From contig NZ_LMCW01000026.1 of the NCBI RefSeq assembly GCF_001424945.1, forward strand, positions 1 through 47,182: 47,182 nucleotides of DNA. Direction: 5' to 3'. The notes under the pieces are model-generated. The model searched no databases, was not told where the DNA came from, and worked only from the letters and a program-made list of their open reading frames with translations. Below, piece after piece: positions 25,471-33,442 of this stretch. The position numbers and the translations under genes were made by a program. The stretch is from Rhizobium sp. Root1203. Its GTDB lineage: Bacteria; Pseudomonadota; Alphaproteobacteria; Rhizobiales; Rhizobiaceae. How positions within the stretch are numbered: the first letter of the stretch is position 1; the number at the start of each line of letters is the position of its first letter.

Positions 25471-25558
25471 TTGACGCGTTGAGTGCCCCGGAAAGATTGT
25501 CAGGAACATGGTCGTATTCTTAGGGAAATTCCTGTTTCCGTGCTCCCACGAACGGGTT

Positions 25559-25579
25559 GCCTTGTCGAACTGACAAGGC
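25559..25579 (+). terminator. Hairpin downstream of the glycan operon
   Basis: Perfect 8-bp inverted repeat GCCTTGTC / GACAAGGC with loop GAACT, about 90 bases past the last stop of the glycan operon. It is not followed by a T-run, so an intrinsic terminator role is only a guess; it may instead protect the mRNA end. Confidence 0.4.
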
Positions 25580-25746
25580 TGGTTCACTAGGTCGTCTGTG
25601 CCGAAGAAATGTCCGTGTCACCTTTTTCTAGGTGCCTCTTTGAGCAGATGGGCCTGCAATCATCTAAGCGTGTATCTTTTCCAGTTGACGATTCTCGTCT
25701 TCACCTCATCTGGCTGAGGAAGGAAATATTCAACTCGGCTCCCTCC

Positions 25747-26208
25747 TCACACCTTCCTCGGCGCCCTTCTCTTCAGCACGTCGCGTATGGAGAAACTCGA
25801 ATGGATCCGAGCTACTCCGGGAAGCGTCGAGAGGATATCCTTATGAATGCGCTCGAAGTCCCGCGCGCTCTCGACTTCGACCTTCAGGATATAGTCCGAT
25901 CCCCCGGTCATTAGAAAGCACTCCTGAATTTCAGGGTGCTTGCGGATCGCGGCCTCGAACCGGTTGAGGTGTTCCTCGGTCTGCCGGTCGAGCGTGATGT
26001 TGACGATCACGGCCAGGGCGTCGTCGCTTTCGGACGTCCCGATCAGCGCCGTATAGCCGCGTATGTGCCCGGACTGTTCAAGCTTGGCGATCCTGCGCAG
26101 GCAGGCTGACGGCGAAAGACCCACTTCCGCGGCCAAGGCGGTATTCGCAATCCGCGCATTGAGCCGCAGCAGCCGCACGATATTGCGATCGATCGCATCA
26201 AATGACAT
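25747..26208 (-). CDS. dadR: Lrp/AsnC-family regulator of the alanine catabolic genes
   Basis: A 153-residue regulator from the ATG at 26208, with AGAGGA about 9 bases upstream; a GTG two codons earlier is the alternative. Residues 1-60 contain the AsnC-type helix-turn-helix (DRNIVRLLRLNARIANTALA, then GLSPSACLRRIAKLEQSG). Residues 65-145 form the ligand-binding RAM domain (VNITLDRQTEEHLNRFE; ECFLMTGGSDYILKVEV). It is divergent from the alanine racemase gene, the standard place for the alanine-responsive activator of dad genes in rhizobia and relatives. An inverted repeat in the shared upstream region (26261-26293) is a likely binding site. Confidence 0.87.
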   Translation of the reverse strand: MSFDAIDRNIVRLLRLNARIANTALAAEVGLSPSACLRRIAKLEQSGHIRGYTALIGTSESDDALAVIVNITLDRQTEEHLNRFEAAIRKHPEIQECFLMTGGSDYILKVEVESARDFERIHKDILSTLPGVARIHSSFSIRDVLKRRAPRKV

Positions 26209-26260
26209 GCGCACTGATCCTCTGTTCTACGCTCGATTATTCTCTTTAAGCCATCTTTTT

Positions 26261-26293
26261 GCAATATCGAAGAGCTTTTGGACGGGATATTGC
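26261..26293. promoter_or_regulatory. Candidate Lrp-type operator in the dadR-alr intergenic region
   Basis: Perfect 8-base inverted repeat GCAATATC / GATATTGC separated by 17 bases, in an A/T-rich 130-base region between the divergent regulator and racemase genes. Spacing and A/T-rich character fit the multi-site binding of Lrp/AsnC octamers. Confidence 0.5.
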
Positions 26294-26341
26294 TCGATTG
26301 TTTCACTATGCTGGCAATCGTGAATTCGGGAGCAAAGAGTA

Positions 26342-27460
26342 ATGGACGCCAGCGCGGCAAACGATATCGACGAGTGCGCGCTTTCGGGCATCCTCTCGAT
26401 CGACCTTGAAGCCCTGAAGACGAACTACCGGCTTCTCGCAGCGCAGGTTGCTCCAGCCATTTGCGGCGCTGTCGTCAAGGCGGACGCCTACGGGCTGGGA
26501 GCTGATCGGGTCGCAGCCACTTTGGCCGAGGCGGGATGCCTGAATTTCTTCGTTGCTCATCTGGTCGAGGCAAAAAGCCTCAAGCGCTACCTGCCGCGCG
26601 AGGCAAAGATCGTCGTCCTGAACGGGCTGCTTCCAAGCGGCGAACCTTACGCAGCGGCCAGTGGTTTCATTCCCGTGATCAACTCGTTGCAGCAGTTGAA
26701 CAATTGGTCGGCGGAGGCCGGGCGCCATGGTGCTCCCCTTCCCGCCATCCTGCAGTTCGACACCGGCATGTCCCGGCTGGGATTGAGTGGCGAAGAGACG
26801 ACGGCGCTCTGCAGCAATCCCGAGCTGCTGCGTAATGTCGACGTACAGTTCATCATGAGCCATCTCGCAAGCGCTGACGAAAGCCTCAACCTGCAAAACA
26901 GTGACCAGCTCTCATCGATGCGAGCCATTGCGAAGCGTTTTCCGGGGACACCTGTCTGCCTTGCCAATTCGGGCGGGATTTTTCTCGGCCGGGATTTCCA
27001 CAGCGCCATGGCAAGGCCCGGATTGGCGCTCTACGGAGGAATCGCCAGCGATGGAGCCTGTAATCCAACGAAGCCGGTCGTGAGCCTCAGCGTGCGGGTC
27101 ATCCAAACACACACTGTGCCCGAGGGAACACTTGTTGGATATGGCGGCAGTCATCGCGCTCCCTCGCGGATGCGGTTGGCCACCCTGGCGGCTGGCTATG
27201 CAGACGGATTGCCGCGTAGCCTCAGCGGACGCGGTGCGGCCTATGCGTACGGTCAGCGCCTGCCGATCGTCGGCCGCGTCTCGATGGACAGCATGACGGT
27301 TGACATCAGTTCCCTGCCGGAGGATGCCCTTGGTCTCGGCAGCATGGTCGAGCTGATCGGGCAGCACCAGACCCTCGAGAATATCGCCCGCGATGCGGGA
27401 ACCATTTCCTACGAAATCCTGACCGGACTGGGTCAGCGCTATCACCGCCAATACATTTGA
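26342..27460 (+). CDS. alr: Alanine racemase (catabolic)
   Basis: This 372-residue PLP enzyme interconverts L- and D-alanine. Residues 15-240 form the alpha/beta barrel with the PLP lysine K46 in AVVKADAYGLG. The C-terminal beta domain carries the catalytic tyrosine region LVGYGGSHRAPSRM and the conserved VGRVSMDSMTVDIS. It stands 21 bases before dadA and divergent from an Lrp regulator, so it is the catabolic isozyme (DadX role). It would feed D-alanine to the dehydrogenase for growth on alanine. The alr name is used because the sequence alone does not separate anabolic and catabolic isozymes. Confidence 0.92.
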   Translation: MDASAANDIDECALSGILSIDLEALKTNYRLLAAQVAPAICGAVVKADAYGLGADRVAATLAEAGCLNFFVAHLVEAKSLKRYLPREAKIVVLNGLLPSGEPYAAASGFIPVINSLQQLNNWSAEAGRHGAPLPAILQFDTGMSRLGLSGEETTALCSNPELLRNVDVQFIMSHLASADESLNLQNSDQLSSMRAIAKRFPGTPVCLANSGGIFLGRDFHSAMARPGLALYGGIASDGACNPTKPVVSLSVRVIQTHTVPEGTLVGYGGSHRAPSRMRLATLAAGYADGLPRSLSGRGAAYAYGQRLPIVGRVSMDSMTVDISSLPEDALGLGSMVELIGQHQTLENIARDAGTISYEILTGLGQRYHRQYI

Positions 27461-27481
27461 TAATTCATAACAGGGGCTACC

Positions 27482-28735
27482 ATGAAAGTGACAGTTCTCG
27501 GCGCCGGGGTTATCGGCGTCACGAGCGCCTACTACCTCGCAAAGGCCGGACACGAGGTCACGGTCGTCGACCGTCAGGCCGGACCGGCACTTGAAACGAG
27601 CTTTGCCAATGCCGGCGAAGTTTCGTTCGGCTATTGCTCGCCATGGGCCGCCCCCGGCATCCCGCAGAAGGCCATCAAGTGGCTGTTCATGGAGCATGCC
27701 CCGCTGGTGCTGCGGCCAAAGGTCGATGTCGCCATGCTCTCCTGGATGGTGAGGATGCTCGCAAATTGCACCGCCGAGCGCTACGCCATCAACAAGTCCC
27801 GCATGTTGCGTCTGGCGGACTACAGCCGCCTTTCGCTTGGCGAGTTGCGCGCCGAGGCCGGCATTGCCTATGACGAGCGCATGCAGGGCACATTGCAGCT
27901 CTTCCGTACCCAGGCGCAGCTCGACGCATGCGCCAAGGACGTTAAGGCGCTGGCCGCAGACGACATCCCTTTTGAGGTTCTCAACCGCGAAGGCTGCCTT
28001 CGCGTCGAGCCGGCACTGAGACACGTCAGTGATCGCATCGTCGGCGGCCTCCTCACCCCAAAGGATGAGACCGGCGATTGCTTCAAGTTCACCGGTGCGC
28101 TCGCCGCAAAGTGCGTCGAAATGGGCGTCGTCTTCGACTATCAGCGCACGATCAAGGCGATCCAGGTCGATGGCGGCGAGGCACGGGCTGTCGTTACCGA
28201 TCGCGGCGTCGTTGCCTCCGATGCTGTCGTCGTGGCGCTCGGCAGCTACTCACCATTGCTCCTGAAGCCGCTCGGCATAAGCTTGCCTGTCTATCCCGTG
28301 AAAGGCTACTCGCTCACAATCCCGATCACCGACGCATCGCGGGCGCCTGAATCCACTGTTATGGACGAGACCTACAAGATCGCGATCACGCGTCTTGGCG
28401 ACCGCATCCGTGTCGGGGGCATGGCCGAGATATCGGGTTATACGAACGACCTCGGGCCTGCCCGGCGCCGGACGCTCGAGCATTCCGTGACCGATCTCTT
28501 TCCGGGCGGCGATGTCACAAAGGCGAATTACTGGTGCGGACTGCGGCCGATGACACCGGACGGAACGCCGGTTATCGGCGCAACCAAGATCCGCAATCTC
28601 TTCCTCAACACCGGTCATGGCACGCTTGGCTGGACCATGAGCACCGGATCGGCGCGCGTCCTGACCGACATCGTCAGCGGCAGGAAGGCCGACATCGAAA
28701 CGGCGGACCTGGCTCTGGGCCGATATCGGAACTAG
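27482..28735 (+). CDS. dadA: D-amino acid dehydrogenase small subunit
   Basis: This 417-residue FAD-dependent membrane-associated dehydrogenase oxidises D-alanine to pyruvate and ammonia, passing electrons to the respiratory chain. The N-terminal FAD loop is VTVLGAGVIGVTSAYYL (residues 3-19), then VVDRQAGPALETSFANAGEV. The C-terminal FAD/substrate region reads YWCGLRPMTPDGTPVIG and FLNTGHGTLGWTMSTGSA. All are DadA signatures and the length is full. AGGGG precedes the ATG. Together with alr it converts L-alanine to pyruvate. Confidence 0.93.
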   Translation: MKVTVLGAGVIGVTSAYYLAKAGHEVTVVDRQAGPALETSFANAGEVSFGYCSPWAAPGIPQKAIKWLFMEHAPLVLRPKVDVAMLSWMVRMLANCTAERYAINKSRMLRLADYSRLSLGELRAEAGIAYDERMQGTLQLFRTQAQLDACAKDVKALAADDIPFEVLNREGCLRVEPALRHVSDRIVGGLLTPKDETGDCFKFTGALAAKCVEMGVVFDYQRTIKAIQVDGGEARAVVTDRGVVASDAVVVALGSYSPLLLKPLGISLPVYPVKGYSLTIPITDASRAPESTVMDETYKIAITRLGDRIRVGGMAEISGYTNDLGPARRRTLEHSVTDLFPGGDVTKANYWCGLRPMTPDGTPVIGATKIRNLFLNTGHGTLGWTMSTGSARVLTDIVSGRKADIETADLALGRYRN

Positions 28736-28737
28736 TT

Positions 28738-28759
28738 GCCGGGTCGTTGCCGACCCGGC
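28738..28759. terminator. Hairpin between the convergent dadA and ABC-transporter operons
   Basis: Perfect 9-bp GC-rich stem GCCGGGTCG / CGACCCGGC with a TTGC loop, three bases after the dadA stop and in the 38-base gap to the convergent ATPase gene. Only a loose U-rich tail follows on the plus side, so it is a probable shared terminator. Confidence 0.7.
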
Positions 28760-28773
28760 TCCCGCATGGTCTT

Positions 28774-29886
28774 TTATGCGATCCGCTGTTGGCTCTGCGG
28801 GTCGAAATAGACCGCCTTGTCGAGGTTAAAGGCAAGCCTTGCGGTCTGGCCGGCGGCAATATGGATGTCGGCACGCAGGCGCGCGACCGCTTCCTTGCCG
28901 CCCAGCTTCGTCACCGCGAACGTATCCGAACCCGCGGGTTCGACGACCTCGATGAGGCAATCGCCCTCTGCCAAGGATCGAGCATTGCGGTCTGCGCCGT
29001 CAGGGTCTGTCAATGCTTCCGGCCGGATGCCGAAGACGATCTGCTTGCCCACATAGTCTGCAAGCCCGTTCATCTGTGGCAAGGCGAAGCTCAGCGGCGC
29101 TGCATGGGGTCTTTCCAGCGACACATGCAGGCCCTTGCCGTCGGTGCCGACGGTGGCAGTCAGAAGGTTCATGGCTGGCGACCCCATGAAATCGGCGACG
29201 AAGAGGTTGGCCGGGTTGTTGTAGATTTCCGCCGGCGTGCCGAATTGCTGTACCTCGCCGTCCCTCATGACGGCGATCTTCGTGGCAAGCGTCATTGCCT
29301 CGATCTGGTCGTGGGTGACGTAAACGATGGAGGTTCCCGTTGCCTGGTGCAGCCGTTTGATCTCGATGCGCATGTCGACACGGAGTTTGGCGTCGAGGTT
29401 CGAGAGCGGTTCGTCGAACAGGAAGAGCTTGGGATCCCTGACCAGAGCCCGCCCCATGGCCACGCGCTGGCGCTGGCCGCCGGAGAGCTGGCTCGGCTTG
29501 CGATCGAGCAGATGGCCGATCTGCAGGACCTTGGCCACCTTGTCGATCGCCTTCTTGCGCTCGTCTGCCGGTACGCCGCGCATCTCCATGCCGAAGGAGA
29601 TGTTTCCGGCAACCGTCATGTTCGGATAGAGCGCGTAGCTTTGGAACACCATCGCGATATCACGCTTGGAGGGATGCAGATCGTCAATCGCCCGTCCATC
29701 GACACGGATCTCGCCCTCGGAAATCTGTTCCAGCCCCGCGATGGTGTTGAGCAGGGTCGACTTGCCGCAGCCGGAGGGGCCGACGAGGACGAGGAAACCA
29801 CCCTTCTCCAGTTCAAGGTCGATCCCTTTGAGGATCTCGACAGAACCGAAGCGTTTCCTGAGGCCGGATATTTCGAGAAAAGCCAT
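28774..29886 (-). CDS. Sugar ABC transporter ATP-binding protein (UgpC/MalK family)
   Basis: A 370-residue ATPase with Walker A GPSGCGKSTLL, the ABC signature LSGGQRQRVAMGRAL, Walker B LFLFDEPLSNLD and the H-loop in YVTHDQIEAM. The C-terminal 130 residues form the MalK-type regulatory/OB domain (FGIRPEALTD). It drives import of sugars by the two permeases encoded immediately upstream. The start is three bases from the preceding permease stop. CUT1 ATPases of this type are sometimes shared among several transporters. Confidence 0.9.
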   Translation of the reverse strand: MAFLEISGLRKRFGSVEILKGIDLELEKGGFLVLVGPSGCGKSTLLNTIAGLEQISEGEIRVDGRAIDDLHPSKRDIAMVFQSYALYPNMTVAGNISFGMEMRGVPADERKKAIDKVAKVLQIGHLLDRKPSQLSGGQRQRVAMGRALVRDPKLFLFDEPLSNLDAKLRVDMRIEIKRLHQATGTSIVYVTHDQIEAMTLATKIAVMRDGEVQQFGTPAEIYNNPANLFVADFMGSPAMNLLTATVGTDGKGLHVSLERPHAAPLSFALPQMNGLADYVGKQIVFGIRPEALTDPDGADRNARSLAEGDCLIEVVEPAGSDTFAVTKLGGKEAVARLRADIHIAAGQTARLAFNLDKAVYFDPQSQQRIA

Positions 29887-29889
29887 TGA

Positions 29890-30834
29890 TTATCCTTTGA
29901 CGGCGCCCGCCATCAGTCCGCGAACGAAGTAGCGGCCGGCGAGAATGTAGACGAGGAGCGTGGGCAAGGCGGCGATCATCGCGGCTGCCATGTTGACATT
30001 GTATTCGACAACGCCGGTTGAGGTGTTGACGACGTTGTTGAGCGCCACCGTCATCGGCATGGATTCTCCGGTGCCGGCGTAGGCGGAGGCAAACAGGAAG
30101 TCGTTCCAGATGTTGGTGAACTGGTAGATGACGGTCACGACAATGATCGGCAGCGAGTTCGGCAGCATGATCCGCCGGAAGATCTGGAAGAAGCCCGCGC
30201 CGTCGACCTGGGCGGCCTTGACCAGCTCGGTCGGGAAGGCTTCGTAGTAGTTGCGGAAGAACAGCGTCGTGAAGCCCAGGCCGTAGACGACGTGGACGAA
30301 CACCAGGTTTGCGGTCGGATTGCCGAAGCCGAAGGAGGAGCCCGTCATGTTCTGAAGCGTCGTCCCGAACCGGCCGAGACTACCGAGGATGGTCGCCATC
30401 GGCAGCAGCACCGACTGAAACGGAATAAAGCAGGCAAAAAGCATGAGCCCGAAGACGAGCGTGTGGCCGGGGAAGCGCCATTTGGTGAGCACGTAGCCGT
30501 TGAGCGCCCCGAGAATGGTCGAGATGGCAACAGCCGGAACGACCATCTTGATCGAGTTCCAGAAATAGCCCTTGATGCCGGCGCAGGTCAGGCCGACACA
30601 GGTCTCGCCCCAGGCCTTGAACCAGGGCTCGAGCGTCGGCGCCTTTGGCAATGACAGCATGTTGCCGCTCTGGATCTCGTCCATCGTCTTGAACGACGTC
30701 ACCAGCATGACGAACAGCGGCATCAGGTAGACGATCGCAAAAAACAGCAGGAGCCCGTAGATGACGATGCGATTGAGCATTCTTGCGTTGGCAGTGCGGC
30801 GCTGGGCGCTGCCGGCGGAAACGACGGCACTCAT
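29890..30834 (-). CDS. CUT1 sugar ABC transporter permease 2 (MalG type)
   Basis: A 314-residue permease with about six membrane segments and the EAA loop that contacts the ATPase (EAFPTELVKAAQVDGAGFFQ). A longer frame extends upstream, but the ATG at 30834 overlaps the preceding permease stop by four bases, the classic coupling, and its N-terminus (MSAVVSAGSAQRRTANARML) is permease-like. The loop between the first two helices contains Cys residues (ETCVGLTCAG). Similarity is highest to the glucose/mannose (GtsC-like) group. Confidence 0.88.
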   Translation of the reverse strand: MSAVVSAGSAQRRTANARMLNRIVIYGLLLFFAIVYLMPLFVMLVTSFKTMDEIQSGNMLSLPKAPTLEPWFKAWGETCVGLTCAGIKGYFWNSIKMVVPAVAISTILGALNGYVLTKWRFPGHTLVFGLMLFACFIPFQSVLLPMATILGSLGRFGTTLQNMTGSSFGFGNPTANLVFVHVVYGLGFTTLFFRNYYEAFPTELVKAAQVDGAGFFQIFRRIMLPNSLPIIVVTVIYQFTNIWNDFLFASAYAGTGESMPMTVALNNVVNTSTGVVEYNVNMAAAMIAALPTLLVYILAGRYFVRGLMAGAVKG

Positions 30835-31784
30835 CGCGATTTCTCCCGCAGTTCGGAATAGAGGTAGGGAACGATGATCGCGGTGATCGTCATCAGCATG
30901 ATCACGGCGCTTGCCGAGCCGACCGCCATTTCGTTGCGCTTGAAGGTGTACTCGTACATGAAATTGGATGGCAGCCAGGCCGAGCCGCCAGGGCCGCCAG
31001 ATGTCAGGGCGACAACAAGGTCGTAGGACTTGATCGCCATATGCGCGAGCACGATGAAGGCTGAGAGGAACACCGGCCGAAGCATCGGAATGACGATGCG
31101 CCTGTAAAGCTGCACGGTCGTGGCTCCGTCGATCTGGGCGGCTTTCATGATCTCGCCGTCGATGCCGCGCAATCCGGCAAGGAACATCGCCATGACGAAG
31201 CCGGAGGCTTGCCACACGCCGGCGATCACGACGGTGTAGATGACGAAATCCTTGTTCTTGATCCAGTCGAAGTGAAAGCTTGTCCAGCCCCACTGATGCA
31301 GCGTCTGCTCGAGGCCAAGGCCCGGATCTAGGAACCACTTCCAGGCAACGCCTGTGACAATAAACGACAGCGCCATCGGATAGAGATAGATAGGCCGCAA
31401 CATGCCCTCGCCGCGGATCTTCTGGTCTAGAAGGATCGCGAGCAGCAGGCCGAGAGCCAGGCAGATGCCAATATAGAGGAAGCCGAAGATACCCATGTTG
31501 GTGATCGAGGTGTACCAGCTCGACGGCGGATCACTCTCGAATGTCCATCGCCAGAGCCGCTGATAGGCGCGTGGCCCGGTCAGCACATAGGACGGGAAGG
31601 TCTTCGAATTGGTGAAGGACAGATAGACCGTCCAGACGATGAAGCCGTAAACAAAAATCACGGTGATGGCGAAGCTCGGCGCCAGCACGATTTTCGGCAG
31701 GGCATCCTGCAGACGGGAGCGGATGGAATTGCGTGTTCTGCGCTCCGACGTCAGGTTGATTTCGGGGGTCGCGACGGTGCTCAT
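30831..31784 (-). CDS. CUT1 sugar ABC transporter permease 1 (MalF type)
   Basis: A 317-residue inner membrane permease with about six helices after a charged N-terminus. The EAA motif is DGEIMKAAQIDGATTVQLYR, followed by RRIVIPMLRPVFLSAFIVL. The substrate seems to be a hexose, given the GtsA-like binding protein of the same operon. It is 86 bases downstream of the binding-protein gene; that gap holds a stable hairpin. Confidence 0.88.
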   Translation of the reverse strand: MSTVATPEINLTSERRTRNSIRSRLQDALPKIVLAPSFAITVIFVYGFIVWTVYLSFTNSKTFPSYVLTGPRAYQRLWRWTFESDPPSSWYTSITNMGIFGFLYIGICLALGLLLAILLDQKIRGEGMLRPIYLYPMALSFIVTGVAWKWFLDPGLGLEQTLHQWGWTSFHFDWIKNKDFVIYTVVIAGVWQASGFVMAMFLAGLRGIDGEIMKAAQIDGATTVQLYRRIVIPMLRPVFLSAFIVLAHMAIKSYDLVVALTSGGPGGSAWLPSNFMYEYTFKRNEMAVGSASAVIMLMTITAIIVPYLYSELREKSR

Positions 31785-31825
31785 GAAGTTCGTCCCCTCC
31801 CAGGGCCGTATACGTGTGTCATAAC

Positions 31826-31851
31826 GCCTCCCCCGCTCGCGCGGGGAAGGC
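31826..31851 (-). promoter_or_regulatory. Intergenic hairpin between binding-protein and permease genes
   Basis: Arms GCCTCCCCCGC and GCGGGGAAGGC with loop TCGC form an 11-bp stem with one mismatch, 20 bases after the binding-protein stop. There is no T-run. In ABC operons such hairpins protect the upstream mRNA from 3'-decay or attenuate read-through, so that binding protein exceeds permease. Confidence 0.6.
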
Positions 31852-31870
31852 TTCCATTCGATATAATAGC

Positions 31871-33130
31871 TTACTTGGCGTCGTTGATTGCCTTGACGAG
31901 CTCTTCAACGGCCTGATCGGACGTCTTGATCTGGCCATGGACGAACTTCGACACGACATCCTTGTAAGCGTTGGCAACCGCTGGCGGAGCACCGTAGCCC
32001 TGGGCCAGCGAGCCGAACAGCGTGCCGCCTTCGTTGGCGGCCTTGAGGTCGGCAATGCCCTTCTTGCCGCAGGCGTCGAAGTCGGTGTCCGGCACGTCGG
32101 TGCGGGCCGGAACCGAGCCCTTGACGACGTTGAACGCCGACTGGAAGCTCTTGGAGAGCGTTGCCGTGGCAAGCGCGACCTGAGCTGCCTTGCGATCATC
32201 GGGCACGTTGAACATGCCGAACATGTCAGAGTTGTAGATCACGCTGCCGTCGGTGCCCGGGAAGCGATAGCAAAGGAAGTCCGTGCCTGGCGTCTTCTTG
32301 GCCGCCACGAATTCGCCCTTTGCCCAATCGCCCATGACCTGAACGAGAGCATCGCCCTTGATGACCATGGCGGTCGCAAGGTTCCAGTCACGGCCGGAGA
32401 AGTTCGGGTCGACATATTCCTTGATCTTGGCAAGGTTGTCGAAAGACTTCTTCATCGTATCTGATTTCAGCGACTCTTCGTCGAGATCGTTCATCGCCTT
32501 CTTGTAGAATTCAGGCCCGCCCGTCGACAGCACGATGGAATCGAACATCGTCGCTTCCTGCCAGTTCTGTCCACCGAGTGCCAGCGGAACAACGCCGGCT
32601 GCCTTTGCCTTGTCGAGCAGGGCGATCAGGTCGTCGAAGGTCTTCGGCTCGGTGCCGCCGATCTTGTCCATCACCGCCTTGTTGATCCACAGCCAGTTGA
32701 CGGAGTGTACGTTCACGGGCGCTGCGACCCACTTGCCGTCGTAGACGGAGAATTTCTGCAGAGCCGCCGGAACCGACTTGTCCCAGCCTTCCTTCTTCGC
32801 CGTTTCGGTGAGATCGCCCATGACGCCAGCCTGGGCGTAATCGAGGACGGTATAACCAAGCATCTGAGAGGCCGTCGGATAGGTTCCCGCAGCGACCATC
32901 GCCTTCAACGCCGTCATGGCAGCATCGCCGCCGCCGCCGGCGACCGGCACGTCCTTCCAGGCATAACCTTCCTTGGCCAGATCGCCCTTCAGCACGTTGA
33001 GCGCGGCAGCTTCGCCACCCGACGTCCACCAGTGAAGCATCTGGACTTCCTTGACGTCATCAGCGCGCGCTGCACCGCAGCCCGCTGCCATCAGCGCTGC
33101 AATCGCAGTCGTTATCATAAACTTGCGCAT
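31871..33130 (-). CDS. Periplasmic sugar-binding protein, glucose/mannose (GtsA-like) type
   Basis: A 419-residue extracytoplasmic solute-binding protein. Its signal peptide (MRKFMITTAIAALMAAGCGAARA, cleavage after about residue 23) is followed by QMLHWWTSGGEAAALNVLK. Further marks are PVAGGGGDAAMTALKAMV, PVNVHSVNWLWIN and VMGDWAKGEFVAAKK. These are close to GtsA, the glucose/mannose binding protein of pseudomonads, rather than to the rhizobial alpha-glucoside protein AglE. It is first in the operon, divergent from the LacI regulator. The family call is firm; the exact sugar is inferred. Confidence 0.87.
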   Translation of the reverse strand: MRKFMITTAIAALMAAGCGAARADDVKEVQMLHWWTSGGEAAALNVLKGDLAKEGYAWKDVPVAGGGGDAAMTALKAMVAAGTYPTASQMLGYTVLDYAQAGVMGDLTETAKKEGWDKSVPAALQKFSVYDGKWVAAPVNVHSVNWLWINKAVMDKIGGTEPKTFDDLIALLDKAKAAGVVPLALGGQNWQEATMFDSIVLSTGGPEFYKKAMNDLDEESLKSDTMKKSFDNLAKIKEYVDPNFSGRDWNLATAMVIKGDALVQVMGDWAKGEFVAAKKTPGTDFLCYRFPGTDGSVIYNSDMFGMFNVPDDRKAAQVALATATLSKSFQSAFNVVKGSVPARTDVPDTDFDACGKKGIADLKAANEGGTLFGSLAQGYGAPPAVANAYKDVVSKFVHGQIKTSDQAVEELVKAINDAK

Positions 33131-33442
33131 CGTAATCCTCCCGGTTGCAAGTCGAGACGGAAGCTCCTCCCTCCGCCGTTGAATGCCTACCCGCCATCCC
33201 TGGGGTTAAGCAATTCCTCTGCGGCGTCTACACCGCATGGATATTTAAAACGATATAAATTGAACAGAGTCAAGCATTGGTCGGCGCCGATTGGAACGCT
33301 GTAGTAAAATGCTGAAATGACAGGAGAGATTTATGTTTTAAGTGATGCATACTATACAAATAGTCTTGCAAACTCTGCGCCATAAACGTTTTCACAAGCG
33401 CATTGCCTATCAGCGTGACTGAGGTTAGAAAGTCTTGTCATC
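33131..33442. other. Divergent promoter region of the sugar transporter and LacI genes
   Basis: About 310 bases between the divergent binding-protein gene and the lacI-type regulator. It carries a LacI-type operator-like sequence at 33381-33394 and an A/T-rich stretch around 33240-33270 that could be the leftward promoter. No other feature is evident. Confidence 0.45.
33381..33394. promoter_or_regulatory. Candidate LacI-family operator
   Basis: The sequence CATAAACGTTTTCA matches the common LacI-family pattern TGAAAACGTTTTCA at 11 of 14 positions, around a central CG. It is 49 bases upstream of the regulator start, a place consistent with autoregulation. The divergent transporter operon begins about 250 bases away. 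Confidence 0.5.

Noticed and set aside
26912..28024. Long minus-strand frame of 370 codons opposite alr and dadA
   Set aside because: It lies entirely opposite two clearly identified genes, and its protein has no recognisable motif. It is a high-GC shadow.
28534..29889. Plus-strand frame of 451 codons over dadA and the ABC ATPase
   Set aside because: The opposite strand carries an intact ATPase with all Walker and signature motifs. The plus-strand protein is Arg/His-rich and unlike any family.
28774..33130. Assignment of the ABC transporter as the alpha-glucoside AglEFGK system
   Set aside because: The binding protein begins with HWWTSGGE and an AGGGGDAAMT segment, as in glucose/mannose GtsA-like proteins, and there is no aglA alpha-glucosidase in the operon.
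33241..33270. A/T-rich stretch first considered as a LacI operator
   Set aside because: Around its central CG the bases do not form a palindrome; the site at 33381-33394 fits much better.
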